NCBI RefSeq assembly: GCF_003286085.1
Contig: NW_020825288.1
Coordinates: forward strand, 27,404,001-27,468,000
DNA from: Drosophila persimilis
Lineage: Eukaryota; Arthropoda; Insecta; Diptera; Drosophilidae
Length of the DNA stretch: 64,000 bases
Direction: 5' to 3'
The position numbers and the translations under genes were made by a program. The notes under the pieces are model-generated. The model ran no database searches. It worked only from the letters and a program-made list of their open reading frames with translations, and had not been told where the DNA came from. Positions 39,101-52,400 of the stretch are shown here, piece by piece (within the stretch, counting starts at the first letter, position 1; each line of letters opens with the position of its first letter).

Positions 39101-39877
39101 CATATTTACTCTGGTAGATCCCTCTTTAGATCTTTAAAGAATATCTCATTGAATAAAATGCTTTACATCTAATTTTGAAGGACCAAAGCCCTCGTTTTCA
39201 ACATATTTTCCTGTATAAATGAGCATGTATATTCGTAATATATTGAGAAGTAAATACATTCTTTATTCTTTTAAAATCATCATCAAAACAATGGTAGCAG
39301 ATCTTGACAAAATACTACAAGTTCTGCAGATGGTGATGATGATTGAATGCAGCACTAGAACATCTATAGAGATCTAATACTGGTTTTGAGATACCGCAAA
39401 CCCTGCGATTGGCAGCAGCAATATGTTTTCGAGTGGAGGTGAGTGTCGTCTCCAATGTGGCACATACACCACTCCTCTCCACTCCACTCCACTCGTCTCG
39501 TTTGTGGGCTCGTGAATACGCACCTTTGTTTGCCAATGAGGCCAGGCCATGGAACGGCGTGTCATGAGTCAGTATTAATACTGGCAATCCATAATAATCC
39601 ATAAGGTTGCTGTGCGGTGCTGTGCTGTGCTGTGCTGTGCTTATTGTGCATTGTTTTCGCATGGCCAGCGGAGGTAAACGTGGGACGACAGCCGACAGCA
39701 GACAGCAGACAACACCGACGCCATTAACGTTAACGTTAACAATCATGGCTACTGGGGTTGATTGGAATCGCTACTTGGAGTGGCTCTGGGAGTGCGGCTT
39801 TTTGGGTAGGCAGTGTACATTATTTATTACTTATGAGCACTGACATTTTGCTGTTGAGATAAATAGTTACGAGTACG

Positions 39878-39920
39878 GGAGCGGGAGCGGGAGCGGGAGC
39901 GGTAACGGTAACGGTAACGG
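39878..39920. repeat. GGGAGC / GGTAAC compound hexamer repeat
   Basis: A run of GGGAGC units passes directly into three GGTAAC units. It shows a point-mutated unit being re-amplified. Confidence 0.85.
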
Positions 39921-42900
39921 GAGCTCTTTTCGACACTTGAACTTTCACAGAAACCAAAAAAGATCCCCGCGGACCCGCACGTTCCGCGCCTCCTGCCTCC
40001 TCCCGAGGAAATGCTGAAAAGAACTTCAGCCATCCGATTGTTCCTATCAACACAAGTGATTTTCCCTATCGTACATTCGCCGCATATAATACACGACCTA
40101 CAGATATGTGTGGCATATGTATAGTATATATAGCGAAAGCGAAACATATCGAATATCTGAGAATAGATAGTGGCCTTAGATAAGTTAACGTATCTTAGCA
40201 GAGAGAGAGAGATTTCGACTCCGACTCCCCCACGAACACACAGACTGGGTGTCGAGCCCCCCTCCTTCCAAGGGATCCTATCCTCCAAGAGAGAGCGATA
40301 ATGCCACAAGGGAGCCCCTGGCCCAATCGTGACGTAGCTGATTTCTTGGGGGGTTCTTGTGGTTTGACCCACAGCTAGATAAAAGTATCTAATCTTGGCT
40401 TTTTAGCAATACAATACACATGCAACTGTATTTATAAGATAATGAAGATTTGCTATCAATTTGTTGTAGCTGTAGAGCCCCCCCTCCTGCCCTCCTCCAG
40501 CCTGGTAGGATATCGGTATCAGTTTGGGGTATCTGCAACCGGACCGCCATGAGGTGCCACTGCCACTGCCACTTCCAGTTGTGCCTCCATGGGCTGTGCT
40601 CTCTCTCTGTCCTCTCTCTCTTTGTGGCTCTGGGCCTCTGGCTGTGGGTTCTGGGCTCTGGTTCTGGGTTCTGGGCTCTCTGGTTCTGTATCAGTATATC
40701 AGTGTTTGAACTGATAATGTCCCAAGATAATAAGCGATAATAATTTGAATTTTTCAGTAATTCCTTAAGTTTGGACGGCCCAACGGCATGGAATCTAATC
40801 ACAGTTGGTGAGTGTAACTGGGATTTTCAACATGGAAACATTGTTTCATGTCCGCGTCCGACAAATAGGGAGTTTCCACAAGGATACGACCCATGAAAGA
40901 TACCATAGTGAAGAAAACTCTCAAGTTTCCAAGGACGAACAGAGTGGGAAAAGTGTTTAGTGAAATATCGGAAAGATCTTCGATCAAAGAACAAATCCAT
41001 ATCATGGATCAGTGGAATACCAGTGTTCATTTACAAGTTATATTCTTCTCCTCATGGAATAAGTTGCAACATTACTTTGTGGTGGTGATCTTTGGCTCCC
41101 ACATCGATAAGATATCACTGGACTTTTGTATAAATTTTCCAACTGCCAAAAGCATCGAACGGCTCAAGTAACACTTGAGAAGGCGAAAGCAAACTTTTGG
41201 AAGTTAATTAATGATCCCCTGATTAGATTAGAATATGCTTATTAAGTGCCAGGCGATAGCAAAACGAACGAATTCCCAGAAACGGCCCAAGGGAAAGTGG
41301 GCCCAAATCAAGTGCACCTTTCGACCTTATCCGCAGTGGTGATCTTTGGCTTAAATGAAATTGGTTTCTTGTGGCCAAAAAGGGGAAGAGAACCTCATGG
41401 AGGGGGAAGACCTCTCAGGCCCAAAGGATTGAGTAAAGATTCTGTCAGTGAAAGACACTTTGGAAGACCTCAATCTCTAAGGTTTTCCCTGTACCCTCCA
41501 CCATTCAAAAGCACAGGAAAATTGTCAAAGCGATGACAAGTTTCTACCACTCCTGCCTGTACATACATTTTGATTTGAGTTGAAGTCTGATGATGTCTTG
41601 TGGATATGTCTGCATTGCGATACTTCCATGCCATGTGTTGCGGCACCGACCCCCCTTCGTGTCGTGGCCCATGGCCCATGGCCCATAGCTGTTTCTTCCT
41701 CATTTTCATTATCTTAAGTACACATTTTGAAGTACAAACGTCAGTTGGCGATAAGAAACAGCAACGGGGACACGGGGAAGGTAGCAAACCCAAAGAAGAC
41801 ATCAAAAAGCAGTCAAGTCAACAACAAACAGAAAAGAACAGAACCGTGAAGGAACCGCGCAATGGAATGGAATGCTCTAAATGCAATCTGTTTGCACACA
41901 ATTCCACAGAGAAACCAAACTACCTTCTATATACATATATACCAAGAATCAGAGGGAATTTTTTCAGCATTTTCACGCTAAATAAATCAGGCAAATGTCA
42001 AACATTTAATTAGGTTCACCGCAGCAGCAGGGGGAAAACCATACCCTAAAGAAAAATGTAAGAAAATCATGTACTTTAAATATATAGAAAGCGAACTTCA
42101 GGTTACATAAAACCGCCTGTAGAGTTCTCGGTTCTCGGTTCTCGGTGTTCTGTTTCTGTTTCTGCATATGGTAAATACCATTATCAAATCATATTATCTT
42201 ATTTATAAGCATTATCGTGCCACAGATACAGATTGCCTATCTATGGAATGGGCATGTAAAAAAATCATATATACACAGATATCTTACTGGCGGCTTCGTT
42301 ATTTCGTTGGCTGGCTGTCTGCCAGTAAGTTTTGCACTTTCCATTTAAACACGTTCCGATCCGATCCGTCGAGAGTAATTATGAAAATATAATATAATTA
42401 TAATGCATTATAATGCCCGAAAAGTATACGTGACAGAGGGAGAGAGAGAGAGAGAGATCGTAAAGTGACAAATCCGAAAAACAAATGGTGCCACGGTTCT
42501 ACGAGTATTGTAAAAAAAGAGCCATAAAAAAGCCATGTCGGGCATGAAATCATCGCATGTTATGGCATGGACTATAAGTGTGTGTACCCAGTACAATATA
42601 TGATAGTTATATTAAACCAACAAAGTGGGCCTTACAGTGAATCTCTGACAGTTTGTGGCACCATTTCGAAGGAAACGAAAGGAGGAAACTGAGTGCTAAG
42701 TACCCCGCCCTCAATGACAACGATTTCCGCGGATCTTGATGGGGAAAACCACATGCGTAGTCAGTGCATGAATAATTCTCTCCATTCATTCCACGCTTGT
42801 TTTTCTCCCAGAAGCAAAATGATAAGAGCCAAGGAGCTGCTGCTTAATAAGCATGATTAAATTTATTTCTGGCTCTTCGACTAGTATTTTTAGACACTTT

Positions 42901-44765
42901 ATTTGGAAGAAATCATGGGGTATATTTCTTATGTAAAAGATGCCTCAGAAGTTATTCATAGTTCCTGGATGTTTGGTATGGTTGCATCCCTGATGCATAG
43001 ATTCTCTTCTACACAATATTTATATGGTTTCTGTAAACATATATCTTGTTCATTCTCTGCCTAATGCTCTTGTTAAATAATCCTACACGATTCTTATATG
43101 ATTCTAGCCCAGTTTTGTTTCGCAATTAACCATCTTGTTTGCTAGCAGTAAATATCATGGAATTGGGTAAACAGCTTCAGACAATGGATTTCATTTCATG
43201 ATCTACAAACAATGATTCATTAGAAGAGCTTACGAAACTTGAAGAGCAAATGTGGATAAAACTTTGACTTTGTAGAGCTCTAAGAAATCACCGAATGGGC
43301 TCTGCTTTCTGTGATCCATTTAGATATTTCTTTCTAGTTGTTATTCCAATCATACTTTTAATCATTATTAGTAAAATAAACCCCTGGATGACCTCCTTCT
43401 TCCCCCAACAACGGATCTCGACTAAGAAACTTCTATATACAGACGGGCAGGGACTACTGGGAATGATTGGAAATCAAAGCCCAAGACCATATCTTTCTAT
43501 ATCTTATCACGCTTATGCTTGTGTGTATGATGCGATATCATGTAAGACAAGGCTATATGTATATACCACTGGCATTATCATCCCATTATCTGGCCAAAAG
43601 CGTTGATAGGAAAACCCTGACCCAGCCAGAACCCAAAAAAATACAAAATAAAAGAACTTACAATCTCTCTCCGGCTGAGTGTTTGAGTGAAAGTTTTGCA
43701 AAGCCGAAAAATCTGTGCAATGACCGATTAGAGGGATCCAAAAAGAGAAACGTCTGAAAACGATTGAATGAAATTGTGTTTGGGATACATTTTGAGGGGC
43801 ATAGAATGAGGATTCCGCTGTAATCAATCAGAGTGGACGCGGATCGAGGCGCAGACCCATTCGGTGGCACTTGAACGAGTCCACGAGCCGACATACGGCA
43901 CTTTGGTACAGTCACGTAGACAGGCGCAGCGCTTATGCTCCCTCCCACCCCCACTAGCCTTCCCTTCCCTCTACACGGGCAGCAACCAACCCTAGCAATA
44001 AACAAAAAAAACCGTTTTGCCATATGAAATGACTTTCAGATTTGTTGTTGTTGTCGTTTTGTAACGCGTGACTCCCATAAAAAACAAAGTTTATTAAAAA
44101 AAACAAGGAAAAAATAGAGAAAAATAAAAGGGTGGAGGGGTTGCTGATGAAAGGGGGGATGGGTAACTTGCGAGAGAGTGACAGGGCTAGGGAGGGGCAG
44201 GGAGGGGGAGGGGACTTGGAGAGGGGACCTCAGCAATGCGACGTTATCTTATCGCTGAAAATGTCGCTTTCGTAAATGGCGGCGCACAATATAAAATAAT
44301 ACACACACACACACACAGACATACAGACACATGTACATCCCCCTCAAACACACACATTCAACTATATAACATACATATGTATATACACATATAGAGACAC
44401 CCTCCTACCATTGGCAACGTTCCCGTCTGTGGCACCAAAGTTGTTGCTACGGGATATGGGATTGGATGGTACCTGCTTACGCTTTTATAGATCACCGTCC
44501 ACATGAAAACTGTCAATAAAATGGATTATAATCTGATGAAATCATACCAAAGTCTATGCTTCAATTTAAAGCGGGAATAATAGATCAAATTTGATGCGCA
44601 AGTATGACAAAGCCAGCCCGGCTGGCTCTTCATGGCGCGGCGGTGGCTGAGCGCCAGAGCCGAAGATCCTGGGATGATCCCAGCACTAAATATAGATTAC
44701 AAATTATTTCTGAAAGGATATTTCATGATATATTTTGCCGGATAAGCGTCCCGAGGCTTTAACCT

Positions 44766-44930
44766 TCACTTTCCGTGTCCTCCGGCGCTCTGGTGACGGC
44801 CTTACGTGATCGATACTGCACCTACGATCGCGTGCATCGCACCAGCATTTGGACGCTCTCTGGCCACAAACTGCTATACCGCGATCCCTTCCTCTTACTC
44901 CGTCAGCTATTATTTAATAATTTACTTTAT
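44766..44930 (+). pseudogene. Possible decayed coding stretch
   Basis: Within AT-rich surroundings this stretch is suddenly GC-richer with codon-like third positions. It reads SGALVTALRDRYCTYDRV and onward to LLLRQLLFNN in one frame. There is no clear start, the frame ends in unlike sequence, and no family is recognised. It could be a fragment of an old gene or mobile element, or chance. Confidence 0.25.
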
Positions 44931-45094
44931 GTAGCTCCTTTCATTTTAGAAGGTCGCCCCATCCGGTGGCCAGGAACACTTCTTGCGTGCCCGCGGACAC
45001 CAATATGCCCAGGGGCTTCACACTTCTGGTCGCGGTCGGAAAAATGATAATTGTTATTTATTTACACTAAGCTACGTTTTGATGAATAAAACTA

Positions 45095-45530
45095 TTGAAA
45101 AATCATCCTTTCAAAGAATCGGGGAAATATGACTGGCTGGGGTGGCTTGAGTCCTTACCAATGGATCAAGGATATTTTTCCAATTACAGGATCCTATGGA
45201 TGGTTCAGATCTGCCCACAAATAAGGGAGAAAACAGGATGTACATATATGTCTAGAGATAATATCCTTGATCCTTGGCCCTTGAAGAGGACTTCATCTGA
45301 TCAAGGATGTTATTCCGATCACAGGAACAACAACCACTTTCAATATGGTGACGCTCAACACCGAGATTTTTCGATTTTCAGATCTAAAATACCAGGCGAA
45401 CAGAAATCAGCAGAAGGTCGGTGGCTTTTTACAAGCAACGTTTCTGAATTCCCAAAAGTATGCAAGAATTTGTTTGAATTTAGCTAAAGTTTCTTGCTGC
45501 TGATTTCTGTTCGCCTGGTATCCCAGACCT
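45095..45530. mobile_element. Inverted-repeat patch, possible foldback or element relic
   Basis: A perfect 25-base inverted repeat (45389-45413 against 45497-45521) with an 83-base spacer lies beside a 13-base inverted repeat (GGATCAAGGATAT at 45163-45175 and its complement at 45261-45273) and an imperfect direct repeat with a 135-base period. A 130-codon open frame (45095-45487) spans these. Such nesting is common in foldback or miniature elements. No transposase or target-site duplication was identified. Confidence 0.35.
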
Positions 45531-45809
45531 GAAGTTCTTCTCTCGTTCGACCTTAAAATTAAAATGTGGCTGAATTTCTACACAAATTTGTGTTTCTAAG
45601 TCATGTAGAATACATGTACATGCGTAAAATACATGTAACTTACCTGAAAGATGTATGCGCCACGCACTGGTCACCTTTGGAACTAACAACTGATTTAAGC
45701 AGACATTAAACATCTCGCTGCTATGAAACTGAACAAATCACGCATACGCCATGCATGGCGATTTAGTTAAATATTATGTATTTGGGGAAATTAATAGACA
45801 ATTGTCGTT

Positions 45810-45815
45810 TATTTG
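45810..45815 (-). terminator. srp: Poly(A) signal of serpent
   Basis: TTTATT on plus (AATAAA on minus) lies about 640 bases beyond the serpent stop codon at 46451-46453. It is the best candidate; other AT-rich strings occur between. Confidence 0.4.
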
Positions 45816-46450
45816 TTCAAAAAGTAATAAAATTAATATTGCAAAATGATGTAAAAATGTGTGTGTGTGTGTGCTACGAGACTAAAACTTAAATTGATTT
45901 AAATATTTCTATATATAGTGGCATAAAATATATAATTAAATTATTAACTAAATTGAATGAGATTGTAGGTTGTTTCGCTTGTTATTCGTTTTTTCATTGT
46001 TTTCGCTTTTTGTTGCGCAACTAAAATTAAGAGCTCTAATTTCTAAGTGGGATCTGATTGTAGGAGAAATCTCAAAAGGTATTCATTCGATTTGATAACA
46101 AATAAAAAAAGTTAAATGGATGCCACACCAAAGAGATGCCACACGACGAACTTCTCTCAGGGCTTTGCATGGCGATTAAACTAGGTTCTGCATTCGATAA
46201 TATAGCAATTTTCTAAGAATTAAACTAGGTTTTAAATAACGAAAAATTCGAGTAGTGCGCGATTCAGAGTGGCCTAATGGAAATGTCAATCAATTTGCTT
46301 AAATTTTATGTAGAGAATAGAGGGTAGAGTTTAGAGGAGGGTTCTTGGAGAACTGCTCTTGGGTATACACGCTAAAAATTCTTTGGAGCTATGAGATTTA
46401 ACAACAGGATCTTTGGTCATGCTACAGTGCACCATGTATATCTTCACCGT

Positions 46451-49400
46451 CTACTCCATCTTCACCACAGTCTCCCGATCCACGCCGTACTTGCGTTCCA
46501 GCTCCTGCAGTTGCTTTGCTTGCATGGCATAGCTGGCCACCTGCTGCTCGTGGAGCAGACTCTGCTGGAGACGGAGCTCTTGCTGCTGCAGCTGAAAGGC
46601 CGCTAGTTCGTAGTGCTCGTCCAGCGAGCCCGATCGGCTGAGCATTAGCTCTCCCTGATGCTGTTGATGGGAGTGCTGGTGCTCCTGATGATGCTGATGT
46701 TCTATCTGCTCCAGTTTGATGTGCTGCTCATCCTCCGTGATATAGTAGAGCGGGGAGGCGGCGCGTCCTCCTGGCTTAGACAATGCCATCGCCTGCGGTC
46801 CAAGCCCCAGCTGTTGATAGGGATTTTGCAGACTGATAATGTTGCTGTTGCTGAGGCTCAGTGAGGATAATGTGCTCGATGCCGTGGTCGGTGTTGATCC
46901 CGTCACTGTGGCTGTGGCTGTGGACGATGTGGCCTCTGGTTTGATCGTCGCTGCAGCCGCTGCTGCAAGTGTTGCCGTCGTAATGGAGTTCGCATTCAGG
47001 TGCGCCAATAGATGATGATCCGAGCTCCCGCTCCCGCTGTTGCTGTTGCTGTTGTTGCTGTTCGCGCTCAATTGTTGAGCTTGCAGATATTTCTGTATAA
47101 TTTTCGTGTTATTCTCATTGCTACTGTTGTTGTTGTTGTTGAACAATGTGCTATTGTTATTGTTATTGTTATTGTTATTATGGATACTGTGTTGATGGTG
47201 GTGGGTGGGCGATGGTGTATTGTAAATAGAGGCCGTGCTGGAGGTGGGAGTGCTGGGCGAATGCTGTTGCATGCTGCAGGATTGCTGCTGTTGCTGATGG
47301 GATGAATGTTGCTGCTGCTGCATGTTGATGGGGGACATTTGATAGGGCGACGTGGGCGACATGTCCAGGCCAGAGCACAACTGATGCTGTTGCTGCTGCT
47401 GTTGTTGATGCGAATGGGAATGTGATGTGGCTGAGGGGGATAGTGAGGAGGAGGCCATGCTATGGGGCGAACTGGCAGCCGATGAATGCTGCTGCTGATC
47501 AGCAATGAGCTGATGATGATGCTGCTGCTGTTGCTGTGATTGCTGCTGTTGCTGCTGCTGCTGGTGGTGTTGCGATGTGGTTGTGGTGTATGGCATGTAT
47601 GGTTTCATATCTAAGACAGGACAGAGAGACAGACACACGAATTAGGCATGCACCCACAGAGCGTAGGATCATTCACGAGACACTTACCTTCGTTGACGTC
47701 CAAGCTCAGGCCCACATTGTGGGAGCCAGAGCCTGCAGACCCTGCACCATTGCCTGAACCTCCCTCTATATTGGCATTCATTGCCATTTTCATTTTCTTG
47801 GACTTTTCACTCTTCGTTCCCTTGGGTTTACGTTTGCGTTTCTAAACGAGAAATAGTACATAATATAGAATTTTGTTTCTATTGAGTTCTCTTCTCTTTG
47901 CTCACCTGAATGGTATCCTTTTTCATGGCCAACGGACGCGTGACGCTGTGCAGCTTAAAGTACAGCCCGCAGGCATTGCACACAGGCTCTCCGGCAGGAT
48001 TGCGGCGCCACAAAGATGTGTAGGTGGTGAGGCAATTGCTGCACGACAGGCCATTGCGCTTCGAGGCACTCTACATCGAGGAATGGGATAAAATATTGAT
48101 TAATTAGTAAACTTTTGGACATTTCCTTGGAGCCTTTCATGTGGAACAATATTTTCTATATATTTTCTGGGATTTCTACTTTACTCTTTCGATTTGTTTT
48201 GTTTTCGGTTTGTTAGTTGTTGGGAATTTGTTCTTTGGGGGGTTTGTTGGTTTTGTTGGTTTTGTTGTTTTGTTAATTAATGAGCGACCTACCAAGCGTC
48301 TCGAATTGGCGCGACTAACGTGCTCTTCAAGCGTCGTTGTTGCATTTACCGCTGCCGTCGAAGCTGTCGCTGGGGCTGCCGTTGCCCCCGCCGCAACAGC
48401 AGTTGCAGCAGCAGTGGCTATGACTGTGCCCGCGGCTGTTGGGGTGTTGGCCTTACTACGGCCACTGCCGCTGGCGTTCACATTAAATGGGTAGCTCTTA
48501 TAGAAATCCCCGCCCGATTCAGCGGCCACTGTAATTATATTATCAGAAGATTTTTGATTGAGCAAAAAAGGCAGCAAAAAAGTAGTAGGCAAAAAGTATG
48601 CAAAACAGTAGTAGTAGAAGGAGTAGAAGAGTAGCAGAAATTTGCACGTTCTTTTGTTTTGTTTTTGGTTGTTTTTTTTGTTTTTTTTTTTTTTTTTTGT
48701 ATATAAAACTAATAATAAATTCAATTAATTTTTGTACTCTCTTTGAGATTCGTTTGGAATATGATTTTCCAATGGGGATTGATTTTCAGAGAGGGTTCTG
48801 GGTCTGGTTCAGAGGCTGGCGGCTTGGATTTCTATAAGCTTTTCCCATTTTTCGTTTACAATACAAATAAAAATTTTGTTCCACACAAAAAAGCTTTTTT
48901 GGGTTAGTAATAATTAGAGGATTGAGATTTTTTGAGAGAGAGATGAGGGGAGACAGGACATGTGTGAGAGAGAGAGAGAGAGACATTTACCAATCTTCTA
49001 GGCTGTTTTATTAGTGGACGATTCATGCCGTTCATTTTCATGTACAAGCCGCAGGCGTTGCACAGATAGTGTCCCGTGTTATCGCGTCGCCACAGCGGTG
49101 TCTGGATCGCACCACAATTGACGCACTCTCGCCCCTCAGTGAAATAATCGGCATCGAAAAATGCTTCAAAAAGGATGCGAAACGTTTACATGGAAAATAT
49201 CATACAAATTATCATCAAAATTTTGGTTTTGTTTGGGAGTTTTTGTGTGTGTTTTTTTTTTTTTGCTTTTTGTGGTGGTGTTTTCTGTGGTTTCTTGTGG
49301 TTTGGATTGATTTTTGTAAGCTCAAGAGTGGATGTAAAATTAATTGAATTTATTATAGAGACGTAGGACTTAGAGATAGGTTTACGCTAGCGATAGTTTT

Positions 49401-52400
49401 TGTTTTTGGGCTCAAAAAAGTGTGTAGCGTGCGTTGTTTGCGTAGGAAAACAGCAGTTGGCAGCAGCAGTTGCAGTTCCTTCGGGGTCTCAGCCGTTTGC
49501 TCAGGCTCTGTAAATATCCATCGTCCATAGTCCTGCGGGTGCGAACTTCTACCTAAGGAGAGGCCTCCTCCTTCCTCCTCTTGTGGCAAGGCAAACATAG
49601 ACAACGCTCTCTTGCGCCAAATGTGTGTTCTATATCCTATATTCAATATCCTAAAAGAGGCGAACACTTACTTGCTGACAACGATGCGGATGCTGTTAGA
49701 TAGGATCCTGGATCCACTCGTCCTGCGGCGCCATCTACCGCCGCCGCCGCTGCTGCATTCGCGGCATATATCTCTCGTCCGTTGCGTATCACCCCGGCCC
49801 CACCAAGGCCGCCTCCAAGCTGTGTCTGGACACCGGATGCGGTGGCTGCTGCGTAACTGATTGGCTCGTAATGACCCGTCCAGGCATCGCTCTGAAGGGG
49901 GAGGGAGCAGAGTGTTAGGCGGGAATCAATCAGGAGGGATTCCCTGGGCAAACACTCACCTGAGTGCGATAATTGGCCAGCGATGCATAGCCAGCGGACC
50001 GTTCGGCTCCACTGACCACCGAAGAGCCATTGGCCACGCCGTTGCCGTAGCCGCTGGTCGCCGATGCAATGCGCTGAAAGGCAGGCAAGGTGCCACCTCC
50101 ACTTCCACCGCCGCCGCCGCCGCTGTGGCTGCTCTTTGGCGAGCCATAGCCGTCGTCCAGGAGCCCACTGCCATTGACAGTCGTTCCAGAGGCCAGACCC
50201 ACGGGTCCCGGACTGCTGCTGCTGGAATTGTGATGCTGATGGAGCTGCTGCTGTTGCTGGTGGGGATTGTGCTGCTGGTGGGGATGTTGCTGCTGCTGGT
50301 GGGGATGCTGCTGTTGCTGCTGGAGATGCGCATGGGCGTGGCTGGGCGACTGCATGCCATACTGCATCCCATTGGCCGCTTGGGTGAGCAGGGGTCCAGC
50401 GTACACCGAACTGCAAGGACAAAAGGATATATTTTAATACATATATTTATGGCATTTAAGAAACTTTATTAAATATTTCACTTGTATGGTTGTACCTATA
50501 GCAATAGTTCTTCAAATACATATTATTGTAATTAGAGAAAAACATTTTGTGGTGTTTTTTCTGGAATTTTCACAATTTTGGGGGATTACAGATTACACGC
50601 GTTTGATTTGGCTTTTGTTTTGATGCGTTTAAAGCCGCTTGGCACAAATTTACGCGCGTTTTTAGCCGCGAGCCACTTAACAGGTCTGTTGGGGTGGCTG
50701 TTACTGCTGCTGTTATTGTTTCTGTTACTGTTACTGTTACTGTTACTGTTACACTTGCTCTCTCTTTCTTTGTCTCTCTGCTTTTGCTCTCTCCCTCTCT
50801 TTCTGTCGTTCTGTTAGGGCCAAAAGGAATGAATCTGCTATTAACATTTCCTGATTTTTGTTTATTTTACAAGATTGTTGTTGGAGTTTTATGCTGCTTT
50901 TGGACCACCAAAGCGGATCACATTTTGCAGTGTTGTCTGTGTGTGTGTGTGTTTGGGTGCATATTTCGGTATGTGTATGTGTGTGTCCATAAAACTTTTA
51001 ATTAAAAAATAAAATGTTTGCTACACTGTTTACAAATTGACCGAAAATCTCTTTCCCTTAGGATCGCACTCTCTCTTTCTTTCCTTCACTCTGTCTCTCT
51101 CTCGTTGTGTCCCACTGCCGCTCTCTCTTTCTTAAACAGTAGCCTGTGCAAATATTTATTCCCCCAACGGCTCCAAAAGACGGTTCTTTCCATAAACAAA
51201 GAAAAGGAACCACAAGTGCAGCGTAGGCAAGGGTCTCTTAGAGGCAAAGATCTCTGTTCTTGGGGGCAGATGTACGATTTATTAGGAATCAGGTACTATA
51301 GTTTCAACAGGTGAAGACGAATAGATTTCCTTCCAAAAACTATATCTTCAACAGATCCGCACTCACAAATATTCCACTAAATGGAAATTCTAGGCTCAAA
51401 TTGAAAATGGAAATCTCTGGCAAGTTCGAACATTCCGCTTAACGGACAATAAAGAAGATATTCTTCCACTTTCAAGGATTTCCACTCAAAGTATAGCTGT
51501 AGAATGGATCCTTAAATGCTGCAAACACATACACACTCCACTAAACGGACACTCAATGACGATCTCTAAAGTTCTCTAAAGTCTTGTACAACCCTTTTTG
51601 TTGTTGTTTGTTTTTGGAAATACAATTATGATTTGATTCGGCAACAGGCACAGGCCGTAACACTCGACGATATTTTTCTTTCACTAAATGTAAGTTTCAT
51701 TTTGATATATTTGTATTTTTATTGGGGAATCGGTTCTTTCGAGCAGGCGAGGAGGAGATCGATCCCGTAGCTGGAGCTGAAGATGAAGCTGGAGCTGGAG
51801 ACGAGAACGAGAACGAGACCGAAAGCACAACCGAAACGGGGCACGCGCGTTTGCATAATGACTTGACGTCGGGTTTTGGACTTTATGCCAGTGGAAGTTG
51901 CAGTTGTTGCACTTGCAGTTGCAGTCACCGCTTTTGCTTTTGCTGTTGCTGTTGCTGTGCCTCTGCTGCTGCTTTTGCTTTTGGCTGAGACGCAGGCGGG
52001 GAGTTTAAGCCATAAAATAAGTGATAAAATTGTGTGAAAAACTTGTAAGAAATACAAATTGGATATAAGCCACACGAAAATCGAGGTGCAGTGATCGCTC
52101 GAAGATTGAAAACTGCATATTTCTATGTAATTTTAAACAAATTAAAAGTGTTTCAGTTATGAAATAAAAAGGCTATTGATTTAAGGATAGATTGGGAATG
52201 GATTCAGGGCTCTAAAACCATCGAAAAGCTAACATTCCGAGCAACCACTGTAGCATTTTATTATCTACCAAAAACGGTAGAACCATAGCTATTCTTGAAC
52301 ATAAAACAAAGTCTTTCCAAAGTCTTGAGGCACGCTCTCTGATAACACAGTCAGCGCCCAACAACAAATTCAATTTTCAACTTTCAGAGATGCTACAATA

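Larger units (their letters stand above)
36130..45805. other. Gene-poor DNA between GATAe and serpent
   Basis: No gene is supported. Items seen: an ATG with an ideal fly start context at 38094 opening a 105-codon frame, a 16-base direct repeat (41083-41098 and 41335-41350), a paired GATA site at 44243-44255, GGGAGC/GGTAAC tandem units (39878-39920), and the inverted-repeat patch at 44.6-45.75 kb described separately. The serpent 3' UTR begins near the right edge. Confidence 0.5.

Noticed and set aside
40799-41171. Opposed short frames of 67-92 codons
   Set aside because: No family likeness, no codon bias, and overlap on both strands suggests chance.
44610-44690. GC-rich stem-like DNA resembling part of a tRNA
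   Set aside because: Short palindromes are present (AGCCAGCC-C-GGCTGGCT), but no set of four tRNA arms or A/B boxes could be drawn.
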